Shown one piece after another: positions 20,771-32,145 of a stretch of DNA of 64,000 nt. Below the pieces are notes generated by a model, which saw only the letters and a program-made list of their open reading frames with translations, made no database searches and was not told where the DNA came from. The position numbers and the translations under genes are program-made. Position 1 is the first letter of the stretch. Each line of letters opens with the position of its first letter. Source of the DNA: Glutinoglossum americanum (Eukaryota > Ascomycota > Geoglossomycetes > Geoglossales > Geoglossaceae); the NCBI GenBank assembly GCA_020080175.1, contig JAGHQL010000005.1:62001-126000 (forward strand), given 5' to 3'.

Positions 20771-23700
20771 GTGGCTTTGGAAAACTACGATCCGATCACC
20801 CATATGCCCAAATTTCTCCCCTTAACTTGCTCAAATTGTTCATCAATTATCCGAGGCACTCAGTTCCAATGCCTCAATCGCTGCCACCCAACCAAGATCT
20901 ACCCTCCGAAAAGTCTCTTGTGTTTTGCGAGACGTGCATGCGGAGCGATAAGCACGGAGCTCAGGGGAGAAGCCACCTGCGGAAATATGAGAAGCGCTGC
21001 ATTCTGCGAGAGACTGTAACCCCAACACAGAGCCGTCAGATTTGTATCTGTGAAGGCAGCGGGGGTGGTGAGGGTGACACCGGAGGCTATGACACGCTGT
21101 TTGCCGCCATTGGGGGACGAGAGCATCGGCAATCCTGCCCTATTTGGAACCTAAAGCAACGCCATGAACAAGCGAAAATTGATGAGCTGCTGCACTGCAA
21201 ACGGACAGATAACGAGGCTAACTTAAAGGAGGTTCGGAGGTCTCGGCTGAGTCGGATAAACTTATTCTTTCCGAGAAACACTCTAGCCAGGGAGACGCAT
21301 GGGAGAGGAACGCAAGGCGGAAGTACTGACATCGCTGGAAGGAGAGCTATGGGATGGGCTGCGAAATCCGTCCCCCCACGTATCCCATTCGGGAACATCC
21401 ATATGGCACTCATGGTAGGGCCCATCATAATCGAAAACGGTGTGGAGGGGTAAGGACACGTTCGGTGGCTCTCATAATTTCGGTCTGGTGACTACTTACA
21501 CCCCTCTAATAGGTCCAAAAGAGGTGCCCGCATATCCATTCGTGATCCACCCCAGCTCGCCATGACCACCGGAACCACATTACAGGAGGACGACGAATTA
21601 TGCGTTAGCTCGAAGAGGAAAGTTTTCCATAGGCACGGTCCACATAGGAAGCGACGCATAAAGGCTTGCATGAAGCAGGTTGTAGGTGGCGCTTTCACTG
21701 GCTTCTTTAAAGATGCTGTGGAGATGGAGATTATTGACGCTCTGGTCCAAGAGAGTCGCAGCTGCACTTACGATCCGATGAGGGCGAGGACCTATGACGA
21801 AGGCCGGCTGAGGGCCGCAACAAATAGGCTTGTTACCAGGTTGCAGGTACTTTTGGGAGCCAGGGTCATAAGATACTTTGAGGTCATTGCGTCAAAACTT
21901 CTTACGGTTGAGCTCTGTCACCACATGCTTACCAACGACTGTCAGCGTTTCTGTGCCAACATTCTGGATTTCAAATCTTTTGGCAGTTTCCTGGCCACCA
22001 CTCCCACATGTCGGTTGCACGTCCCCGCGAATCCTCTCTATCTTGTCAGTTTCACTTGCGCCCCAGGAAGCTACGACGCTCCTCGACGCGTCAGGCCTCT
22101 GTCAAAGCGTGATGCTCCCAACGGCCTGACCGAAGAATATCTCCTGCGATTTCGACAGTACGGCCACCACGACGAATCAGATATCACCGACACTCTGTTA
22201 GAATACTGGTATGACTGGGGTGCCTTCGGCGGTCCGTTGTATAAGTTCCAGGACCTTTTCCCTTGGGATTGCACCGAGGCATTCCGCATGGGAGAGGGGG
22301 ATGGCAGTAGCAAGTGCAACCGCTGCAATATCGCTAGGCACGTCTGGTCCTTTCCGTTCGACGCTTGGTCGATGACGCAGCATCACGTTCTCAGAGAACG
22401 CTGCATGTATTCTCCTCCACATGGTTCCACAAGGAAAACTTTGTCAGACGTGGAGTGGATGCGGAACCGGCTCACCATCCTTTCCGCACTTAAGGCTCTC
22501 AACACAGTCGCAGCGGCAATGACAAGGACACCCTCCTTCCGCGCGGCTTGTCGGTGGAACCGAGAGCGAAACCGGTTGACCCCTGATGCGGCATCGAGGC
22601 TAGACCGGATCAAGCTATCTGGTATCCACCGCGCTCAACCATACAGCCACCACTTCGAAAGAGGCAAGTTCCATGACTGCCTTCTGGCCGACTGGGCTTT
22701 GCTTGGCAGACCAGACCAGATTGACGAGTACGAGAAGCTGCGAGATTATCGCGCTGATGAGGCGATCGACGTCGCTCCGCCACCACCACGCGCGCAAAGT
22801 CGATCACGGCGCCAGCAGTCCAGGGATCGGCCAGAGGGTGATAATCCTGATAATCTGCCTGCCCCCGACTTTAGTCAGGAAGACCGTGAAGAGACGCAGG
22901 AGCATTCTTCAGAGCGTCATCTCAACGATCCGGAATCAGAATACGACGAATACGGTGATGCGATGGAACTCGAATACGAAGCCGGTGGGCTTCTCCCCGA
23001 CGGCTTTGGAGGTGATGTAAATGACGCCGAAGGTGGAGCGCTATGTAAGTGCGATAGTAACGAAGACTCGAACTGGCGTGACGACCAATACAACAACTTT
23101 GATGGCTATGGTGACGACACCAACCGGCAGCAGCGAGATAGATCTGGCGACAACAGGGCCGAAACCCTAGAGACGCGACAGGATGACGACTCCGCCGGCC
23201 TACAAGCTCAGGCGGCCGACTTGGCCGATATGATCCAAGAGATAGCAGACCGCCACCTAGACGATGGCGACCTCACCGCTCGCTTCCAGGACATCATCGG
23301 ATGTGGTGGGAATCTCGACGATGCGACCGATCTCCGGGCCCGCTTCGAAGAAGCCTTAGCGATCGAGGCAAGCGCTGACCCTACTCCCCTCGACCGCCCC
23401 GACGAAGCTACGAGGGCTGGCGACGATGGTAATCTGCGCAACGACACCAGCTCCATCGTTGATGGCGTTATAACGAATGACTTCGAAGGCATCGCCAACC
23501 TTACTAACGACCTCAACCTCAGCGAAGACGTTCTAGGTATCGCCGGGACCGCGTACGAAGACCTAGACCTCGGCAGCAACGCGGAGGATATTTTGGGGAT
23601 CGATACTCGGAATTCTGTTATCGGAGATCTGGTGGATAATTCGCCTCTGTGCATTACTAGCGGCGGGTACGATGTCTATGGGGGAAATACCTACGATCCC

Positions 23701-24039
23701 ACCAGCGACAGCGGGGGATGGTCCGGCGGTGATACCGGTGGCGATGGTGGGGATTGGTTCAGCGGCGGCGATAATGATACTGGTGGCGGTGGGGGTTGGT
23801 TCGGCAGTGGCGATAATGATACTGGTGGCGGTGGGGATTGGTTCAGTGGTGGGGGTAATGATACCGGAGGATTGTTCGGCGGGGATTGGTTCGGCGGTGG
23901 CGGCAATGATACTGGAGGATGGTTCGGCGGGGGCGGGGACACGAGTGGCTGGTTTAGCGGCTCGAATGATAATTACGACGGCGATGGTGGGTGGTCTAGT
24001 AACAACTATACTAGCGGCAACGATGATAGTTTCTTCTAA
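20771..24039 (+). CDS. large zinc-motif protein with acidic and Gly/Trp/Asp-rich tail
   Basis: Two coding blocks, 20771-21449 and 21513-24039, are joined in frame by a 63-nt intron (GTAAGG donor, AATAG acceptor) across ENGVEG and SKRGARIS. The first block begins ALENYDPITHMPKFLPLTCS with a Cys-rich motif (CSNCSSIIRGTQFQC), then shifts frame near 20920 into FCETCMRSDKH and SHLRKYEKRCIL. The shift could be a small intron or a real frameshift. The second block carries a conserved KACMKQVVGGAFTGFF region and a body of about 450 residues with HDCLLADWALLGRPDQIDEY. An Asp/Glu-rich linker (about 23020-23650) is followed by repeats of GGDWF/GGWFG type to the stop. The missing ATG implies at least one upstream exon. 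It resembles an uncharacterised Pezizomycotina family; no enzyme motif is visible. Confidence 0.68.
23715..23990 (+). repeat. coding Gly/Trp/Asp minisatellite
   Basis: The C-terminal tail is built of units resembling GGGGDWFSGGDNDTG, about six imperfect copies, with Trp-Phe at regular spacing. At DNA level the units (ggggattggttcggcggtgg type) are similar enough to allow slippage. The long open frames on the opposite strand here are shadows of this composition. Confidence 0.7.
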
Positions 24040-25639
24040 GCCGTCTTTGGGATTTTTGGAGGGATTTTGGTGGAGGGAGCGATGGCTCGCGGTGTGAATT
24101 AGCCATTTCATGCGGCTTTAACCAGGTAAAGCAGCGGCGGCGGAGTTGCTTCATCCTGTCTAGATATATATTAACGTTAATATTCGGTGTAGCTTACTAT
24201 CTGGTCTTCAACCTTACTTTTGCATTTAGCATGTTCCACTCGAGCGTAGGGTTAGGCTTGATCATTCTCTGGCATGCTCGCTTGTAGGTTCTTGGGTGGA
24301 GGCATTTCGTCCAAGTATGTACTTATAAGAACTATAAGTTCAAGCAGGGTGCGCGACAAGTAGTAGCGATGCGAGCGTTCCAATTGTAAATAGAATTCAT
24401 GCTGGCGAACCTCAGAAAAGAGGTGGGGATGACGCTGACTATGTAATCGAGACGGCCTAATGTTTTGCCGTTGCCAAGGCATAACCTTAGCCCCTTTGCA
24501 TCGCCCCCCTTCTTGGCGGCGGTATGCCGTGACGTATGAGGTGTCCCAGCAGTGCCGGACCGAGAAGGAGCCGAGATGATCGCTCAATTTCTACTATCTC
24601 GCTCCCCTAGCAGGCCCGATTTCTGGGCCGATCGTAGGCGATCTCGCGACCAAAAATGCCGGTTGGATGTGGCTGTTCTGTGATCCAGATATTAGGTCTA
24701 ATTTTCCCTTATGATACACATGCATTCTGTTGGAAACGGCAGTTTCCGGGTTTAGCCCGGAACTTGCCATCAGGGTTCGCTCCGTGGGCTTTAGCCCTAG
24801 GGAGCTGCTAGAATAGAACTTCTATCCGTGCTTTTCGGGCTTCGGCGATAAGGCCAGACCATGGCCCGTGTGGCCGGCCCATGGGGCCGTTTCCTTTCGT
24901 CTATGTAGCTAGCTAGTTATTCTACTTTGTTCGCTCTAGTTAAGCATTCCGTTAAGCATTCAATTAATTCTATTCTCCGCCCAATTGCCTCTACCGTTCC
25001 AATTACTTCCGACACGTCCAAGATTCCAAGTAGAATATCTAAAGCATGAGGCGCGAGACTCTGGGCGACTGCCTCCGAGCAGAATACGACTAGCGAGCCA
25101 GGCATGCTGAGGCTGCTAGGCGGTGTAACGCTTGGAGTCTATCTGCTTTAGATACTACTAGCCCCTGGGGGGTTTCGTATATTGAGTACGTACGCCCCCT
25201 GCCGCGTTGTCCTCTGTCGCGTTGCCCTTCCCAGAATGTCCGCTGCGTAATAGTAGCCTATATAGCGTCGATTCTCAGCTCACACTGCAACCGTGTAACT
25301 AACCAGCCTTCGTTGTATATAGTGTCACGGCTCTGAACGATGGAACGAGGTGGGCATTCAATAGAGGTAAGGAACGACCTAATTGTACTGCCTGCGTTGG
25401 GCGCAGCCCATGAGAATACTAGCTAACTTATATAGTAGAACGGTCTCAGTATACCTCCAGAATGGAGGCCTCTCACTGGTAGATTTTTTGTACCATTTTC
25501 ATGGGAGCCTACGGGGGGACTGGAATCGAAGGTTGTTGAAAGGTCAGAACATATTATGTGAGGTAGAATGGATTGTACAGCTATATAAAAAAACGAAGGC
25601 GCTCTCACGGCGTCTATATGCTCCTTTACTCCGTGAGCG
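24040..25639. other. gene-poor stretch, nothing secure
   Basis: This is the 3' flank of the large gene, then AT-rich DNA with many short frames. A small inverted block (tttccgggtttagcccggaa) lies near 24746, but no paired terminal repeats or protein domains could be found. A decayed mobile element is possible. Confidence 0.3.
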
Positions 25640-25925
25640 AGTCGGTCATCGGCAATGGCCTGCTGCCGTATGCCACCGCCGCCAGGAAGCAGCTAAGAGG
25701 CTTCTAAAATACTAGATAAATGAACGCCGAAGTATTGCAGTCTCCCTATATATATAGTAGAGCTGTGAGCGAAAAGCAAGAATTCGAGCAGAGCTTGTGT
25801 TGCCAAGGTGCCAAGTCGAAGGATTACTGACCACCTTCCCAGCCGGGAGGAATGTGTGTTATGGCTGGAGGATTGGGCGTCATGAACACCCAGTATATGG
25901 TGTTTGTGACTACGCACAAATCCTA
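25640..25925 (-). repeat. stray copy of the 51.5-55.2 kb repeat unit
   Basis: This stretch matches the 5' part of the unit ending near 55020. Shared features are the agaaaagcaagaattcgagca-like block, the run of tatata, and the minus-strand frame with LLEFLLF and YFGV segments. It is cut at its right side by the Tc1-like element that begins at 25926. It shows that the small-gene unit is not confined to the tandem array. Confidence 0.6.
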
Positions 25926-27296
25926 CAGTGGGGGGACAAAAGTGTCCGCCACCTGGAGTTCGCGCGACCGACCAAATCTTCGTGCATGCTCAAATTCAAC
26001 TCATTCTACTCACAACGAGGCCTTGGAATAAGCTATACACTTGTATTCTAATTACTATAAGTCTGTACTCTTATTTAGAAATATTAAAATTACATATTTT
26101 CACTCAATACTTAGTGTACCATCCCTTTGCCTTGCACACTGCTCGCACCCTCTTCTTCATACTCTTGACTAACTTTTCAAAAAATTCTGGCTCAATGGCC
26201 TCCCATCCTTCTTGAAGAGCTTTGAGTATTGCCTCCTTAACCTCCAGACCTTTGCCTTTTAGCTCCAAAAGTTCTGGGTGGTGTTTCTACATCCATTCTT
26301 TGAGTCGCTTTCATGCGTGCTCAATTGGATTCAGGTCAGGAGAATAAGGCGGCCAATCTAACAACTCAATACCCTCCTCTTTTAGTCAATTGGTAATTAT
26401 GCGTGCTGTATGTATTGAAGCATTGTCTTGCATAAAAATTAGGCCAGATTCTCATACTGTTAGTAGTTCATCTTATAAAACTTCAAGATAAACTGCTGCA
26501 GTAACTCTACCACGCTTTGCCTCAGGGTCACCTAGCATATAAACAAGTTGTGACCACCTAAAACCACAGAATGCTGCTTATATCATCACAGAACAAGCCT
26601 TGCCCTTCAAATATGGTTAAATCATATTCTTTTCCCACTTTTGTTGAGGTGTTCTGAAGCAATACTCTGGCCGTTTGCCAGAGCCGAGCTCAACACTACA
26701 CTCATCCGACTATATACATGCTTGCCACTGTTCTACTTCCCAGTTGCACCGTATATAACACTACTCATATCATGTCTTAGCTATCTCTTTTGTCAAAATT
26801 GGTCTTTTTTTGGCAATTCACTTCTTGATTCCTTGCTTGTGAAGGACACGATAGATAGTTCTGAGGCTACAATTAAGTAGCAATTGTTGCTTAACTTCTG
26901 CATAGGTTGCTTTGACATTTTTGCGACAAAAACGGATAATTGAACGCTTTTCAGCTTTGGTAAGAGTATAAGGACGTCCAGAGCGATGTAAAGAGTATCC
27001 TTTTGGTCTGGTGGTGAAAAGTTTGAGTGTGTCGCGAACTGTAGAACGAGGAATTTTTTCGATTTCCATAATATCTTTAATAGAACAACCGTCTTTATGC
27101 AACCCTTCAATCACAGAGCGCTTATGAGGGCTTAATTCAATTCTGGGAGTCTTACTCTTCTTTTGGATACGTACATTTGTACTTATAGGCCTTAGAGGTG
27201 TGTATGGAGGCATGGTTGCACAGGGTCGCAAAATCGTGTTGAGGGCGAGACGCGTTTTCGCGTCGGAAAATGGCGGACACTTTTGTCCCCCCACTG
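25926..27296 (-). mobile_element. Tc1/mariner-type DNA transposon, 1371 bp
   Basis: Perfect 26-bp terminal inverted repeats, beginning cagtggggggac, lie at 25926-25951 and 27271-27296, flanked by TA on both sides. The length and the TA duplication are standard for Tc1/mariner. The transposase lies on the minus strand. The element is full length at its ends but its gene carries several stops. Confidence 0.93.
26104..27213 (-). pseudogene. Tc1-like transposase
   Basis: From ATG 27213 (MPPYTPLRPIS) the frame runs 370 codons to the stop at 26104 without a net frame change. The first 130 residues are open and hold a helix-turn-helix pair (SVIEGLHKDGCSIKDIMEIE, then TYAEVKQQLL, TIYRVLHKQGI). The DDE part is recognisable downstream (GLIFMQDNASIHTA, LLDWPPYSPDLNPIEH, RVRAVCKAKGWYTKY) but is interrupted by several in-frame stops. 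Most stops sit where Trp, Gln or Arg codons are expected, the pattern left by C-to-T change such as repeat-induced point mutation. It should be inactive. Confidence 0.85.
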
Positions 27297-27298
27297 TA

Positions 27299-28504
27299 TG
27301 AGGTTAGCGGATATAGCTTTGTCTATAGCCTAGAGCCTTGAGGCAAGGCAGAACGCTTGAAAGAGGATGTTGCCACCAACTGGAATTGGTCATACAGCCA
27401 TATTAGCTATCCGGCTCTGCCAGTCCATGCCATGGCAAGCTCCACGAACTGACAAGGAGGCTAGGTATCTGGTAAAAGTATGTGGGAATGCTTACTGATA
27501 TTCTTCCTGTGATTGTGGCAGTTGGAGGCAGTATGCTCACTAAAACTCCAAAGTTGGGGGGCATAATTAGGTCTTTTTCTACTTGATAGGACTCTGGATA
27601 GTCAGTACCAATGAAAATGAAGCATTTTCCCCAAGTCCTGCCCCTCTACGAAGCAGCCTAGCCGATGACTCGCTACTTCAGAGTTGCGGTACCTGTTACC
27701 ACTGGCTGGTAGCGGACTTCATAGAATACACATGGAAGTTATATGTATGGTTCGGTTGCGGGTGCCGGAAATTTATACTTTCTCATCCTCGCCGAATGTG
27801 TGGGAAGGGTCTGGTGGGGAGAACTAGGTCGTTTCATTGACAGGGTGACGCGATGGAATTCGGGTATTCGGCGCAGATTGACTAACCGAAAATGGTGTGG
27901 CGTCACATTTAGCTCTCTTTTCCCACCATTTCTTCCCGCTCCGATTCAGGGGATCGCCTGGGTCATCCCGCATCACTTATGCTCACGTGGTCCCCAACTA
28001 TTTTTTGGAACTTCCCGGTTTGCTAGACCGTCGCAAGCGAAGGCTATTTCTTTTGAATGTCTATACAGCATGCTCTCTTCACTTTGGTCCTCTTGCCCAG
28101 TATGACTTCCGTCTGAACCTATGACGCGGCCTCCTAGGAATAAAGCTATTTCTCTAATATTTCCTATTGGCTGACTCGGGTAATAGCTAAGATCCGACTA
28201 AGATCCAACGAGAGCCGTAAGAGCCGCTCAGCTTCCAAGTTTCGGTAAATTTTCTTACGGCCATCCTAGATGTGCGCCTAAACCATTCTGGCGCTCGTTG
28301 AATATCTGCCCTCCTAAATCAAGCGCTGACTTAGTCTTACCCAAATCCTTGGCATGGCAACCACCAACGTCGTCTCAACCGCTCATCGCCGAGGATGGTA
28401 GCGTGGCCTAAGGCTAGACATGCTGAGATGGAGAGAGTTTGTTATAGTCCCTACCCTGGGCGTTTCTAGCAAACTACAGATGATTAATACAGCTTAATCA
28501 GACG
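27299..28504. other. intergenic, nothing recognised
   Basis: Right flank of the Tc1-like element up to the hydrolase relic. Frames here are short and without family features. Confidence 0.3.
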
Positions 28505-28873
28505 TTGAGCCGATATCCGAGCGGTACTTCCTTTCTCGGACATACAATTCCCTCGAAAGCACAAGCTATTAAGCCTACAGACAGCCTCAGAGGTCCGCTG
28601 AGGCTAAGTTTGCTTTCTACCTCCCCAAACCCACTCGTTATCCTTATTTTCTTGCACGGGCCCGGAGGTGGATCCCAGAAGACATGGAGCACGCCGGGTG
28701 ACCCAGGTCACTTCTGGCCGAATGAATGGCTCTCAGAGCATCCCGCATTCAAAGATGCATGGATACATAATTTCGGATATGGTGCGAACGGGCAGAAATG
28801 CAGGAAAGCGTTCTCAACATATATGATTTTGGACAATGACTATCGAGCGGTACCTAAAGTAATACGCATTTGA
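28505..28873 (+). pseudogene. relic of a STAND-protein N-terminal alpha/beta-hydrolase domain
   Basis: About 90 codons match the N-terminal serine-hydrolase module that precedes NACHT in many fungal STAND proteins: PLVILIFLHGPGGGSQKTW, then WPNEWLSEHPAFKDAWIHNF and GYGANGQKC. The usual form is FVHGLGG...TW...FWP.WL, followed by a catalytic GHSxGG, which is absent here because the frame breaks off. No ATG lies in frame close upstream. It is a fragment of a lost gene. Confidence 0.6.
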
Positions 28874-29477
28874 ATTGTAGTATGGGAGGAATTAAATTAT
28901 GGCACGCGAGGGAGAGATATTCAAAAAGTGTTGGTATGAGTCATTTTCCGTATTAAAATACGCTGAGTCGATGCCGATGAACTGACCGATGGTATTTGGT
29001 ACGAGAGCGGCCTAACTCAGCAAGGCATTTTGTTGAATTTACAAACTTCTCAACATCAAAGGTCACCCTCAATGGCCCTATCCGGTGGGTTCCTTTATTG
29101 TTAAGTGTGCCACTCTCTTCGTGGGATTTATTGCATTAAAGTCGCTTCGCAAAAAAATAGATGGACGACGAGCACGTGGGGTTCGGTTAATTCGGTTGCC
29201 TCTCCGGAACGACAGAGAACCCAACCTTCGACTTTCGGTTCAAGACATAGCAACTAAGGTCGGAGAGGACGTAGCAGACATGTGCTATTGATCCAAAGCA
29301 GAAACCTCTGTGCGGAGCCTCTGCAGTGCAGCGCGGCACCAGGTCCGTAGGGGCCTAGTCACGAAAGTCACCAACGAGCTGCGACTAGGCCAAGCCCTAC
29401 GTCAGTCCTCATCATCAAGGCGCAATAACCGAGAATCGAGTCGGGCGGCACGAGCTGCGCTGCCCTCAGCTACTCAG

Positions 29478-30695
29478 ATGCGAAAAAGCTCTTCCAGCCA
29501 GGGTAATGGAAATGGCAGAGGCGGTACTGCGCTAAATACATCATCTTCCAAGTCGGCAAAGAGAATATACATCTTGGGCGTAGGCAATGTTGGAAAACTC
29601 TTTGCGCAGTCACTGGCCGACATCCCGGATAGGCCGCTGATCACGCTGCTCTTTCACCGGCCGGAGTTGGCAAGTATCTGGAAAGAAAAAGGAGAAACCA
29701 TCGAGTTGGTCACGAATGGCATCTCAAAGAAGCAGGGAGGATACGAGATTGAAGTTTTGAAAACACAGCCCGATGGCTCCCACCAGGGAATCAAAGACAT
29801 GATAGACTGCCTTATAACCACCACAAAAGCCATCCACGTCGTCTCTGCTCTCTCGGCAATCAAAGCACGGCTCTCCCGCGACTCTGCGATCCTCTTCACC
29901 CAGAACGGCATGGGCATCGTGGAGAAAGTTAACGAGGAGCTCTTCCCTAATGCCGAAGACAGGCCAAATTACATGCTTGGTATAGTCTCACACGGCGTCT
30001 ATTCCCAGCATCTGTTCTCCTCCGTACACGCCGGTCGAGGCACGATTTCCCTAGGCCCCGTTCCCCGAAATCCAGGGCCGACGGGCGGCGCAGAAGATAT
30101 GCCGCCGCCATCGCGATACATACTGCAGGCGGTCCTGCGGTCCCCCGCGCTCGCTGCTGCGGAGGTCTCACCGACCGAGATCGTGCTACTCCAGCTCGAG
30201 AAGCTTGTGGCCAACGCCGTCATCAACCCGCTCACCGCCATATTCGATTGCAAGAACGGCCAACTCCTCGGGAACCCCCACATCGCGGATCTAATGCGGC
30301 TACTCTTGTCGGAGATCTCCCTCGTCATCCGCTCGCTGCCAGAGATGCGAGGAATCCCTGGTACGGAGGCGCGGTTCTCGCGGGAGAGGCTGGAAGAGGT
30401 TGTCGTGGGCGTGGCGGATAAGACGGCGGAGAATATCAGTTCTATGCTGCAAGATGTGAGGGCGAGGAGGGAGACGGAGGTTGGTTATATTAATGGGTAT
30501 ATTGTGAAGAGGGGTGAGGAAGTTGGGGTCGACTGCGCTGTCAATAGGAAGGTATTGCTGATGGTGAAGGAGAGAACGCAGATTTCAGATGCCCAGATTA
30601 GCGATATTTTTTGGGTTTCGGTATGGCCACCGGCGGGAATGGTATTTCCACCGGCCGATTTGGTAGGGCCACCGGTGGCGCATGAAAGAGCATAG
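29478..30695 (+). CDS. 2-dehydropantoate 2-reductase (ketopantoate reductase) family protein, 3' end altered by MULE-2
   Basis: A PanE/ApbA-type NAD(P)H oxidoreductase. The Rossmann start is KRIYILGVGNVGKLFAQSL (GxGxxG). The family-typical blocks VVSALSAIKARL, AILFTQNGMGIVEKV and YMLGIVSHGVYS follow. The C-terminal helical domain contains LQLEKLVANAVINPLTAIFD and SSMLQDVRARRETEVGYING. In pantothenate synthesis the enzyme reduces ketopantoate to pantoate; many fungal paralogs are of unknown substrate. The first in-frame ATG is at 29478, but the frame is open upstream to 29310 with an Arg/Ser-rich, presequence-like segment, so a spliced upstream exon is likely. The last 28 codons (from WVSVWPPAGM) come from MULE-2, inserted at 30613. 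Without the insert the frame would run FRQELSV and stop at 35219. The catalytic domains are untouched, so the protein may still work. Confidence 0.82.
   Translation: MRKSSSSQGNGNGRGGTALNTSSSKSAKRIYILGVGNVGKLFAQSLADIPDRPLITLLFHRPELASIWKEKGETIELVTNGISKKQGGYEIEVLKTQPDGSHQGIKDMIDCLITTTKAIHVVSALSAIKARLSRDSAILFTQNGMGIVEKVNEELFPNAEDRPNYMLGIVSHGVYSQHLFSSVHAGRGTISLGPVPRNPGPTGGAEDMPPPSRYILQAVLRSPALAAAEVSPTEIVLLQLEKLVANAVINPLTAIFDCKNGQLLGNPHIADLMRLLLSEISLVIRSLPEMRGIPGTEARFSRERLEEVVVGVADKTAENISSMLQDVRARRETEVGYINGYIVKRGEEVGVDCAVNRKVLLMVKERTQISDAQISDIFWVSVWPPAGMVFPPADLVGPPVAHERA
30613..30675 (+). repeat. MULE-2 left terminal inverted repeat
   Basis: 63 bp, the exact reverse complement of 35126-35188. Its first bases are read as the new C-terminal codons of the reductase gene. 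Confidence 0.93.
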
Positions 30696-30900
30696 ATAAT
30701 TGATTTAGGGTGTCAATATAGCCACCGTACATTTTTGCGTAGCCACCGCTTTTTGCGTGGCCACCGCTTTTTGCGCGGCCACCGCCAACCCCGCCGACCC
30801 CGCTAACCCTACTTCTCTTGCAAGACCTATGTCTCACGAGTAGAAGAGAAATCTAGAGAGTGTGCCTAAATATATAGTAAAATAGAAAATACCTGCTAGT

Positions 30901-32145
30901 CTAGTCCTGATCCTCCTCCTCCCCTGACTCCTCCTGTACCCCCTTATGATATAGAGCTCCCATCTCCTCTTCAGTACCACTATCCCCTCCATCCTGAGTG
31001 CTCTCTGGCGCTTTTCCAACCTCTCCTGAAGAGGATTCCCTACTGTTCCTTGCCCTAAGCTCTTCAAGCCTTAACTTTCTCCTTTTCCTCCTGGGCCCCC
31101 CCCTATGCTCTCCTGTGATTTTCTCCTGTTGCCTATCCTTCCAGATCAGAACATTCTCATGGACAAAGGCGTCTACCACATTCCTAACTCCTCCTTGCAC
31201 ATCCACTGCATTGTGGGTTATGATCCTAGGCAGGAAAAAGATAGCCTCCCCCTTTTTGACTTCCACAGTAATTCCCAGCTCCCAGAACACCATCCTGGCC
31301 GTAGTAAAGTCCCCCCATGCTGTGCTGACGTTGAAGCTACAATGGTAATCACTAGGATCCTTATGAGGCGTCCCTTTTGCCATCATATCCCTCATAATCC
31401 CACAAGCATGCCAAACTCCACAAGTAGGTTTAAGGTCTTCAGGAAAAAACCTGTTGACACTGGCATACCTGATGTATATCCTAGGGTCCAGGAGACATAG
31501 TACATTTGACATACGCTTGAAGTAGGCTTGGTTTGCGTCTAGCTATTGTTGAGAAGCAGGAAAGTCCCTTTTATACTCCCCAGTCATATGTGGATCCATC
31601 TTGTATTTCCTCCACAAACCCCAGTATTTCTCACTGGTGTGACCTCTTCTATGCTCTGTAGCATGGCTGGGAGGGATGAGGTGAGCTGTAGCTGCTAGGG
31701 TTTCTGTATACTGAGGGGAAATAGGCAGGCGGTAAATAAGGAGCTGTCCATGCTTATCCTCAATTCTCAGGTGGTTGCCATTAGAACTATAGGTAGGGAA
31801 TGTCTTCCAGTCATCCTCAAGAGTCCTCTGATACTGCTGGTCCTTGGTTTTGCGGTCTGCTTGCTTCCAGAGGTCCTTGTATAGCTGAGAAACCTGTATC
31901 ACTATCATATCTTTCTGATCCTTCTTCCATATGTACAAATCGTGCTTGACTGCGTGGCGTAGCCCTTTCTTGCCATAGTCGTAGTCCTGGTATGCCTTGA
32001 GGTCATTGATGAGGTACTCAACCCGTTGCTTCAGTTCCTGACCTATGGTGTTGAGAAACAAGCAGGAAAAAGTAGTCTGGAGGTCTTTTGCTTGGTGTAG
32101 GGACTTCTTACGGCAAATCTGAGGCGGTGGATCGAAAGAGCTCAA
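30901..32145 (-). pseudogene. TET/JBP-like 2-oxoglutarate/Fe(II) dioxygenase carried by MULE-2
   Basis: One minus-strand frame of 415 codons from ATG 32145, broken only by a single TAG near 31544. The N-terminal half is helical and charged (VEYLINDLKAYQDYDYGKKG, YWGLWRKYKMDP). The catalytic double-stranded beta-helix lies in the second half. The iron ligands appear as HKD (context GTPHKDPSDYHCSF, His at about 31365) and the distal His of IITHN (about 31215). The 2-oxoglutarate-binding Arg is in GGVRN (about 31185). The strand pattern (STAWGDFTTARMVFWELGI, VKKGEAIFFLP, AFVHENVLIW) is that of fungal TET/JBP relatives. The tail is Arg- then Glu-rich. Known members oxidise 5-methylcytosine or thymine in DNA; substrate here is inference. 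Longer N-terminal exons (frames at 32142-32673) are possible. Confidence 0.65.

Noticed and set aside
23563-24111. Long minus-strand frames (Pro/Ser-rich) opposite the end of the large gene
   Set aside because: They mirror the Gly/Trp/Asp repeat on the plus strand and have no independent signals.
24720-25140. Possible LTR starting tgttggaaac near 24728
   Set aside because: No matching end, target duplication or second copy could be found.
29085-29291. 68-codon frame just before the reductase gene as its first exon
   Set aside because: No in-frame splice to the reductase could be found and the frame lacks known features.
30605-30612. hAT classification of MULE-2 from its 8-bp duplication
   Set aside because: The transposase is of MULE type and MULE duplications of 8-10 bp are known; no hAT domain is present.
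30998-31500. Plus-strand frames across the dioxygenase
   Set aside because: The minus strand carries the recognisable catalytic motifs in order; the plus frames have none.
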